Assembly (NCBI GenBank): GCA_947586625.1
Contig: CANPXS010000011.1
Coordinates: forward strand, 1-34,145
DNA from: an uncultured Clostridia bacterium
GTDB taxonomy: Bacteria > Bacillota > Clostridia > Oscillospirales > CAG-272
DNA: 34,145 bases
Direction of reading: 5' to 3'
The translations under genes were made by a program, and so were the position numbers. The notes beneath the pieces are model-generated. The model saw only the letters and a program-made list of their open reading frames with translations. It was not told where the DNA came from and ran no database searches. Shown here piece after piece: positions 8,181-16,315 of this stretch. Numbering within the stretch: the stretch's first letter is position 1; the number at the start of each line of letters is the position of its first letter.

Positions 8181-9290
8181 ATGGAAAAAAACGTAACCGT
8201 ATTCGACAGCGAGGGTAAGATTATAGGGACGACATGGCCGCGACGCGCGGCAGGACTCGTCAGGAACGGGAGGGCACGCTATTACGGCGGCGTCGAGACC
8301 GCCATTATCCTCGCGCGTTCTCCCGACATAGAATCGTCGAAGGAGGACGAAAACATGAGCAACATAACGAATGAAGAGCTTCGCGCCAAAATTGAGGAAA
8401 TGGTGCGCGAGGCGAGAGAAAATTTAGACGCCGTGTGCAAAACTGCGGCTGACGCGATAGACGACCTCGTAGAGAATATCGAGGAACGCGAAAACGATGT
8501 TGACAGTGTAGAAGATGCAGGCGATGCAGAAGGCGCAGAAGGCACCGACGGCGAGTCCGAAGCGGACGCTGACGCCGACATCGACGGCGCAGACGCTGAC
8601 GGCGAGCCGAGACAGCGCGGGCATCTCATCCGCATATCGGATGAGGACATGGAGAAGCTGCGCGCGAAGATGAAGTCGCTGCGCGACTCGATGATGTCGG
8701 CGGCGGACGAGGCGAAGAACGTCGCAGTCAAGGCTGGCGCCGAGATCGGCAGATACGCGGAATCCGTCAAAGCGAAAGTCACGGAAAAGATCGCGGAGGC
8801 AAAAGCTAAGGAAGCCGAGGCGAACGCCAAGTGCGGACCCGAACCCGGCACCGAGGCGTACTACCTTGCCAAGATCGAGGAAGTTCACCGCGACGACGGC
8901 TTTATAAAAGAAGCGCTCGCAAATCTTCAAAATATCAAAAGCGGCGGTCCCGGCGACGTCGGTGCGCTGGCAGCCGCAGGTTCTATCGGCGCCACAGTCC
9001 AAACTCGTGAGGAGACGAACCAGAAGATGCTCGACTTCTATATGGCGCAGCTCCAAGATGTGCGCAGACGCAATAACGAAGACGCAAGGCTGGCGCTCGA
9101 GGACGCGCGCCGCAATGCGGAGTCACCCGAGGAGCGCCGCGCGCGCATGATACGCGAGGATCCGATGATAGAGCGCATCATGGCACTTGCTGCGGAGACG
9201 AACAAGGACGACCCGTCCGCCATCCACGCCGCGACCGAGTATTTGCAGGAATATATCCACCAGACGTACGGCGACAATCCGAACTATTAA
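8181..9290 (+). CDS. Uncharacterised protein: short PLMP/RRXRR-like N-terminal module, acidic linker and charged helical/coiled-coil region
   Basis: MEKNVTVFDSEGKIIGTTWPRRAAGLVRNGRARYYGG...; strong RBS GGAGGGGAAGG before ATG 8181; Asp/Glu/Ala-rich linker, then a long charged helix. Confidence 0.8.
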   Translation: MEKNVTVFDSEGKIIGTTWPRRAAGLVRNGRARYYGGVETAIILARSPDIESSKEDENMSNITNEELRAKIEEMVREARENLDAVCKTAADAIDDLVENIEERENDVDSVEDAGDAEGAEGTDGESEADADADIDGADADGEPRQRGHLIRISDEDMEKLRAKMKSLRDSMMSAADEAKNVAVKAGAEIGRYAESVKAKVTEKIAEAKAKEAEANAKCGPEPGTEAYYLAKIEEVHRDDGFIKEALANLQNIKSGGPGDVGALAAAGSIGATVQTREETNQKMLDFYMAQLQDVRRRNNEDARLALEDARRNAESPEERRARMIREDPMIERIMALAAETNKDDPSAIHAATEYLQEYIHQTYGDNPNY

Positions 9291-9303
9291 ATGATCGCAG
9301 CCT

Positions 9304-9331
9304 GTTCCCCGCCCGATTTCGGGCGGGGAAC
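9304..9331 (+). terminator. Intrinsic terminator hairpin
   Basis: GTTCCCCGCCCG-ATTT-CGGGCGGGGAAC. Confidence 0.75.
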
Positions 9332-9490
9332 ATTTTCGTGCGGTGTATGTGCGATTTGCTCAATAAGTTTATGCATTGTGCATAGTTTTCATCTCTGTTT
9401 ACCCCGTTTTACGTTGATTTAATGCTTGAAATAACTGCGCGAATAAAGTATAATATTGTCGGCGAAAAAATCTTTTCATTCGGAGTTGAC

Positions 9491-10735
9491 ATGGCATATA
9501 CGCACAGCGCGCCCGTATGCGACGCGCTTAAATATATTTATTACGACATGAGGGCGGGTCGCGCCGCCGACGGACTTGCGCTGCTCGAGTCAGCGTCCGC
9601 CGCCGGCGATGGCGACGCGAGCTGCATTCTCGGACGCTGCCTTATGGGACCGAGGTACGCGTGGAAGTACCACAGGTTCCCCGTCGACGAAAAGCGTGCG
9701 CTCCAGCTTCTGCGTCTGTCGCTGCATCAGGGCAGCGCGCTCGGCGTCGTCGCGCTCATCCGCGAAAGCGAGCTTACGGCGCAGCTCGAACGCGAGATGA
9801 AGTTCCCCGATCTCGAAGCCGCATTTGCCGCCGTGATCGAGGCCGCCGAGGGCGGCGACGCATACTGCGCGCTTTTGGCGGGCGAAGCGTACGCAGGGCA
9901 CGATTTTTTGCGCATATGCGGCAAGGACCGCAGCGCGTTCGAGAGCGACGAGTCCTATAACAAATACGTCGCGGCGAACGAAGCCAAATGCGACGATATG
10001 TTCCGCCGCGCGTTCAGGGGCGGCATGTACGCCGCCGGCGACGCGCTCATAAACCGCATCGACAACGAGAACGCATTTCTGACAGACAAGCTGTCACCGA
10101 AGGCGGTCGAGATACTTCACGAGGGCGCCGAGCTCGGCTATCCGCCGCATCAGCTTCGATACGCGGAGCAGCTCAAATCCTCCGATACGCACGCCGACGC
10201 GGTAAAATGGTATCGGCTCGCCGCCGAGGGCGGAGAGCTCGACGCATGGTACAAGCTCGGCATGTGCGCGCTCAAGGGCGAGTGCATGGTAAAGGATCTC
10301 AAAACAGCGGTATCGTGCTTCGAGCACGCGCTCGACGACGATGAACTCGAGGTGAGCTGCTGCAATCAGCTCGGCGCCATCTATTACAAGGGCGGCGACG
10401 GCATGGAGCCGAACTACGAGCTTTCGTACAAGTACCTGAAGTACGCATACGACAAGGGCAGCAGATACGGCGTGTACTTCCTCGGCAAGATGTGCTTTTT
10501 CGGCACGGGCACGGAACAGGACTACGTCGCCGCGCGCAAATATCTCGAACAGATGGACTGGCACTACTGGCGCAAAAACTACATGCTCGGGTGCATATAC
10601 GGTCAGGGACTCGGGGTCGAGGTCGACTGCGAGCGCGCTGTCGAGGAATTGAAGAAGGCGGAGCATCACCACGACGCAAAGGAAGAGCTCGCGCACTATA
10701 AAAAGAAGCTTTTCGGCGGCTGGAAAAGAGTGTGA
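9491..10735 (+). CDS. Sel1-like repeat (SLR/TPR) protein
   Basis: Repeated Sel1 motifs such as AVKWYRLAAEGGELDAWYKLGMCALKG, AVSCFEHALDD, YLKYAYDKGSRYGVYFLGKMCFFGTGTEQDYVAARKYLEQ. Confidence 0.82.
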   Translation: MAYTHSAPVCDALKYIYYDMRAGRAADGLALLESASAAGDGDASCILGRCLMGPRYAWKYHRFPVDEKRALQLLRLSLHQGSALGVVALIRESELTAQLEREMKFPDLEAAFAAVIEAAEGGDAYCALLAGEAYAGHDFLRICGKDRSAFESDESYNKYVAANEAKCDDMFRRAFRGGMYAAGDALINRIDNENAFLTDKLSPKAVEILHEGAELGYPPHQLRYAEQLKSSDTHADAVKWYRLAAEGGELDAWYKLGMCALKGECMVKDLKTAVSCFEHALDDDELEVSCCNQLGAIYYKGGDGMEPNYELSYKYLKYAYDKGSRYGVYFLGKMCFFGTGTEQDYVAARKYLEQMDWHYWRKNYMLGCIYGQGLGVEVDCERAVEELKKAEHHHDAKEELAHYKKKLFGGWKRV

Positions 10736-10764
10736 AAGGGACGCGCATGAGCGCGTCCTTTCAC
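10732..10764 (+). terminator. Intrinsic terminator overlapping the stop of the Sel1 gene
   Basis: GTGAAAGGGACGCGC-ATGA-GCGCGTCCTTTCAC followed by TTT. Confidence 0.75.
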
Positions 10765-10803
10765 TTTGCGGACGCAGTGATGCCGCCGCCGTCCAAGCCA
10801 TGG

Positions 10804-11236
10804 CATCGAGCCGGAGGCTTTCCCAGCCACACCTACGCGCAGCACGCTCGTGCGATGCTTGACGCTCCCATTGTTCAACACAGACACGACGTTTTGACGG
10901 CGCACTCGCCCCGCCGCGAGGGAGCTGTTATGCCGAAGTGTTGACGCGGTGTTCTTTTGGAGAGGGGGTTCGGGCGTAGGTTGGCGCGAAGCGGCAAACT
11001 ACCACCTTTCTCTTTGAAAGAAAAGGTCCTCATCCCACATCGTCTCTTTCTTGCGAGAAAGTCCCCCTTGTCAAAAACCTATTCATAGGTGTGAAAGACG
11101 TCACCACGTCAGATGTGCAAAGGTAACTGCCGGTGGGTGCGCACCGCATAATGAACCGCGTGTGAGCAGTATCTCCTCACTACGTTCGGAGCTACGACAC
11201 GTTTTCGCTTCGCGAAAATGTGTGGGGACGCTGGTT
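10804..11236 (+). repeat. Modular interspersed repeat, copy A (head-body-tail)
   Basis: Long similarity to the reverse complement of 19129-19541, including 53 nt identical (10950-11002 vs 19353-19405) and about 51 nt identical in the tail. Confidence 0.93.
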
Positions 11237-11309
11237 CGGCGGCGCGGTCGCTTTGTAAAAAGTGTGATACAACCGACATCGCGTCAGCGTCAAACCGTGG
11301 TGCGCCGCC

Positions 11310-12185
11310 TTAAAACAGCTTCATGCAGTCCTCGCGCGAAAACGAGTACTTTTTCCCGCAGAAACGGCAGCCGAGCTCGATCGTTTCGTCTTTGCCCTCC
11401 GCGCGCAGCTCGGATAAGAGCTTTTCGACCTCGCTTTTGCCGAGCGAACGGACTGCGCGCGCGGTCCGCTCGCGCGAGCACGTGCAGCGGTACTCGGTGT
11501 CGATGGTGTCGAAAACGTCGTATTCGACGCCCGCGCACGCGACGTCGAGTATCTGCTTGCATGTCATGCCGTCGGCGAACATGCGCGACAGCTTCGACAG
11601 CTTGCCTGCGTTTTCCTCGAGCCGCGCGGCGACGCTGTCGTCGGCGAACGGCAGCATCTGCACGAACACGCAGCCCGCGCCGAGGCAGTGCAGGTCGGGA
11701 GCGATGAGCACACCGACGGCGCACATCGTCGGTATCTGTTCACTTCCGGCATAGTAGGCGGCGATATCGTCGCCGATCTCGCCCGTGACGAGCTCGGTCA
11801 CGCCGACATAAGGTTCCTCACCGCCGGCGTCGCGTATGATCTGCAAAACGCCGCGTCCGATAAGACCGCCGACGTCGAGTTTGCCGCGTTCGTTCAGAGG
11901 CAGATCGGCGGCGGGATTTTCAATGTAGCCGCGCACGTTGCCCATGTAGTCGGCGACGGCGGTGACAAGACCGGCGGGACCGTCGCCGCGAAGCGTCACG
12001 GTGACTGAGTCGTCGGGGTCGCCGAGCATCGAGCCGATCACGGACGTGACTGTGAGCAGCCTGCCGAGAGCGGCGCCCGCCGTCGCCGACGTCTTGTGTA
12101 TCTCGATGCCGCGGTTCACGATCGCGGTCGAATCTATAACGTGTATGCGCGCGCTTCCGTCGAGCGTCATGGCTCGAAGTATCAT
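11310..12185 (-). CDS. hslO: Hsp33 redox-regulated chaperone
   Basis: GDPDDSVTVTLRGDGPAG, C-terminal zinc centre CTC...CRFCGKKY; ATG 12185 preferred over the ORF-track start at 12224 (TTG), which lies in a hairpin element. Confidence 0.93.
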   Translation of the reverse strand: MILRAMTLDGSARIHVIDSTAIVNRGIEIHKTSATAGAALGRLLTVTSVIGSMLGDPDDSVTVTLRGDGPAGLVTAVADYMGNVRGYIENPAADLPLNERGKLDVGGLIGRGVLQIIRDAGGEEPYVGVTELVTGEIGDDIAAYYAGSEQIPTMCAVGVLIAPDLHCLGAGCVFVQMLPFADDSVAARLEENAGKLSKLSRMFADGMTCKQILDVACAGVEYDVFDTIDTEYRCTCSRERTARAVRSLGKSEVEKLLSELRAEGKDETIELGCRFCGKKYSFSREDCMKLF

Positions 12186-12199
12186 GGTTTGTATTTGAT

Positions 12200-12277
12200 C
12201 CGGAGGGAGAGGGACTTTTTTCAAAAAGTCCCTCTCCCTCCGGACCTCCCTCTCTTCAAAAACTTTTTTATTACTGT
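12200..12277 (+). repeat. Palindromic hairpin element copy b
   Basis: Perfect 21-bp stem with 2-nt loop (12200-12243) CCGGAGGGAGAGGGACTTTTT-TC-AAAAAGTCCCTCTCCCTCCGG plus tail cctccctctcttCAAAAACTTTTttatta. Confidence 0.85.
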
Positions 12278-12522
12278 TTTACCGGCGACGATGTTTCGTA
12301 AAGATGCTCGGGCGCAATATCTATATCATCGCTCCATACAACGGTGCCGCAGTCTGCCCTCGCGCGCAGGAAAAATGCAACATTCTTGAGCGGCGCATAT
12401 ATGGGCTTCTGCAAAAGCGGACGCGCGTCATATATTTTTTCCATTCCGTCGGCAAATGTGATGAGCAGCGTATAGTCGTCACGCGGCTCTACGTCGGTTA
12501 CTATCCAATTAGGTGCGCTCAT
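12271..12522 (-). CDS. DUF2442-type protein
   Basis: MSAPNWIVTDVEPRDDYTLLITFADGMEKIYDARPLLQKPIYAPLKNVAFFLRARADCGTVVWSDDIDIAPEHLYE. Confidence 0.8.
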   Translation of the reverse strand: MSAPNWIVTDVEPRDDYTLLITFADGMEKIYDARPLLQKPIYAPLKNVAFFLRARADCGTVVWSDDIDIAPEHLYETSSPVKQ

Positions 12523-12537
12523 GTCGTCCTGCTCCTT

Positions 12538-12798
12538 TCAGTGAAGCGGTTCAATTTTATAAAGCGGCTGTTCGTTCATGGCAAGCTCCCAGTTAGCCAA
12601 AAGCTCGTCTTTATGCAGTTCAGCCCACGCGGCGATATATTTCTTTTGGGGTCTTGGCATTTCGCCTTCCGTGAGTTCGCCTTCCATGTTGAATACAGCG
12701 TTATAGCCTTGATACGACGCATGAAAATGCGGCGGATTATGTTCACCGCTGTTGTACATTCGGATTATTATCCCGTAAAACATAGATATCGCAGGCAT
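12538..12798 (-). CDS. DUF4160-type protein
   Basis: MPAISMFYGIIIRMYNSGEHNPPHFHASYQGYNAVFNMEGELTEG. Confidence 0.83.
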   Translation of the reverse strand: MPAISMFYGIIIRMYNSGEHNPPHFHASYQGYNAVFNMEGELTEGEMPRPQKKYIAAWAELHKDELLANWELAMNEQPLYKIEPLH

Positions 12799-12868
12799 TA
12801 TATTGTCCTCCTTGCCGCTTCGTTCATCATCATTCTATCACACCCACCACTTTATTTCAAGCGTCCGT

Positions 12869-13684
12869 TCACAGCCCGTTGTTGCCGCTTGAGGCAGTCT
12901 TTTTCACTCTCGCCGCGATGTGGATGCGGTCAAGGGCGCCGTCTTTGACGGCGCTGCCGCTGTCCTCGTCGCCGTCGGCGAGAGGCGTCATGTCCGTGTC
13001 GCGATAAACGGCGAGTACCTCGAAACCAGCGCGGACGAGTTCGTTTTTCATTACGCGCACCGTGTAGCATCGCTGGCGCTGCACCTCGTCGTAACGACGC
13101 CAAACGTCGGGATCGACGTCGTCGCGGACGAAGTAGGTGAGATAAAACCGCGCAAGTCCCGTTTTGTCGCTATACTCGGTCTGCCACCCGCAATAGACGT
13201 TTTCGCCGTCGATCACGATGTCGCGGTCGTAGACATGGCGGTATTTGCCGCGCGGCGCGATGTCGAACACGAATATCCCGTCCGGGACGAGATAATTGTG
13301 TATGAGCGCAAGGCACCGCCGCAGGTCGCGGCGGTCGGTGAGGTAGTTGACGGAGTCGCACGTCGATATAACGGCGTCGACGGTGCCGTATAGCTCGAAC
13401 GCGCTCATGTCCTGACACAGCCACAGCACATTTTCGACGCCGGCACTGTCGGCATTTTCACGCGCGCGCGCCAGCATTTCGGGCGAATTGTCCGCGCCCG
13501 TCATGTCGTAACCGCGGCGCGCAAGCTCGAGCGTCAGCGTGCCCGTCCCGCACCCGAGGTCGAGCACAAGCTCGGGACGCGTGCGGCAGTATCTGTCAAA
13601 TACGCGCTCTATAAAATCCGCCCACCCCGTATAGTCGACGTGCGCGTTGATGCTATCATAAAATTCAGCAGTAATTTCGTACAT
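12869..13684 (-). CDS. Class I SAM-dependent methyltransferase
   Basis: LVLDLGCGTGTLTLELARRGYDMTGADNSPEMLARAREN motif I; start ATG 13684. Confidence 0.87.
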   Translation of the reverse strand: MYEITAEFYDSINAHVDYTGWADFIERVFDRYCRTRPELVLDLGCGTGTLTLELARRGYDMTGADNSPEMLARARENADSAGVENVLWLCQDMSAFELYGTVDAVISTCDSVNYLTDRRDLRRCLALIHNYLVPDGIFVFDIAPRGKYRHVYDRDIVIDGENVYCGWQTEYSDKTGLARFYLTYFVRDDVDPDVWRRYDEVQRQRCYTVRVMKNELVRAGFEVLAVYRDTDMTPLADGDEDSGSAVKDGALDRIHIAARVKKTASSGNNGL

Positions 13685-13704
13685 TTTTTTTATTTGTTTT
13701 TTTC

Positions 13705-13770
13705 GGGGGAGCCCCCTTTTTGAAAAAAGGGGGCTCCCCCATACCCCCTCACCCAAAAACTTTTAATAAA
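13705..13770 (+). repeat. Palindromic hairpin element copy c
   Basis: Perfect 17-bp stem GGGGGAGCCCCCTTTTT-GA-AAAAAGGGGGCTCCCCC (13705-13740) plus tail ataccccctcacccAAAAACTTTTa. Confidence 0.85.
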
Positions 13771-13784
13771 TATTTTTGAATAAA

Positions 13785-13851
13785 AGTAATAAAAGTTTTT
13801 GAAGGGAGGGTGCAGGGAGGGAGACTTTTTTCAAAAAGTCTCCCTCCCTGC
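13785..13851 (-). repeat. Palindromic hairpin element copy d (inverted relative to copy c)
   Basis: Perfect 19-bp stem GCAGGGAGGGAGACTTTTT-TC-AAAAAGTCTCCCTCCCTGC (13812-13851); - strand tail accctcccttCAAAAACTTTTATTACTTTT. Confidence 0.85.
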
Positions 13852-13863
13852 GAGAAAACTCAC

Positions 13864-15384
<1,521 letters not shown>

Positions 15385-15397
15385 TTAGATGGTTTTT

Positions 15398-15487
15398 GTC
15401 GGGGAAAAAACTTTTTGAAAGAAAGTTGGCTTTTCCTTCGGAAAAGCTCCTCTCACACTCTCTTTCAGAAACTTTTATTACTTATGT
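15398..15487 (+). repeat. Degenerate palindromic hairpin element copy e
   Basis: ggggaaaaaaCTTTTTGAAAGAAAGtt...ctcacactctctttcagAAACTTTTATTACTT. Confidence 0.55.
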
Positions 15488-15610
15488 ATGCGGTTCAGTA
15501 TGCTTATCCTCACACGCCTTTATTATATAGTGACCGGCGGGAAAAAACTTGCACAATATTGTTATACGATTGAATTTTTTTAGGGAAAGCGTTTGCGGGA
15601 AACTACACGT

Positions 15611-16253
15611 TCATTCGGAGACTTTCAGCGTATGTCCGCATGATGCGCATTTTTCGCGGTCTTTATGCTGCACCTCGCCGCAGACGACGCAGTTTATCAG
15701 CTCCGCGTCACCGTCCGGCAGACGCTGCACGAAATTTGTTCCGTATATGTGGACTACCCTGTCGCCCCGTTTGAAATTCGACGTGTAAAAGTCTATCGAC
15801 TTGACGTCTTTAAGCGGCTTAAACGTCGGGCGGCACGTTATCGTTTTGCCGGAATCGAGTTTGACCTCGAGATCGACTACGTTTCCGTATTCGGCGCCGC
15901 GCCCCGCGACGCGGTAATTGCGTCCGAACTGATGTATGAGGACCTCACGCACTTTGACGTTTTCGATAGTGCCGCGCCACGAACGGTCTATGAGCTTCAT
16001 GGGAACGCCTGTGACGATGAGCACGGCGATAAACGGCACAATATACGCGAGTATCTGCGCCGAGACAGAGCTTTGCGCGATCTTGCCGCGGTAGTAGAAA
16101 AGTATCAAAGCGACGATCGCAAAGCCGGCGACGCAGACGAGCAGACGTTTCACGATCTGCATCGTTATATACCGCTTTATATCATTCGGTATATTATGCT
16201 TTATTCCTCGGGGGGGGGTTATTCTTTGCTGTTTCGTCTTTCTTGGCGCTCAT
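15611..16253 (-). pseudogene. Membrane protein with C-terminal zinc ribbon; 5' end separated by a 9-base homopolymer frameshift (or phase-variable gene)
   Basis: ORF 15611..16162 (TM helices; CVVCG...CASCG) lacks an RBS. ATG at 16253 with AAAGGAG RBS reads MSAKKDETAKNNPP and would join in frame if the C tract were 8 instead of 9. Confidence 0.7.
16210..16218. repeat. Homopolymer tract G9 (C9 on the coding strand)
   Basis: cctcGGGGGGGGGttattc. Confidence 0.95.
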
Positions 16254-16315
16254 GCCGGGTCTCCTTTATGTAAAATAATTCAGGGAAAGCTTTTTGGCAG
16301 AGGGTTCTGAATAAC

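Noticed and set aside
10732-10944. Apparent conserved small protein: ORF 10732..10944 (PSHTYAQHARAMLDAPIVQHRHDVL...KC) resembles ORF 19411..19683 (PSLTYAHNARAMPRAPIDRCRHDVS...KC)
   Set aside because: The similarity comes from the interspersed repeat head module. Copy C has a 2-nt length difference that breaks the same frame, so protein-level conservation is not supported.
11051-11707. ORF 11051..11707 (+), 218 aa
   Set aside because: Begins in repeat copy A and runs antisense through hslO; Arg/Cys-rich with no recognisable domain.
12186-12224. Upstream TTG start for hslO (MKKVPLPPDQIQT...)
   Set aside because: These residues are encoded by the palindromic hairpin element; the Hsp33 N-terminus aligns better from ATG 12185.
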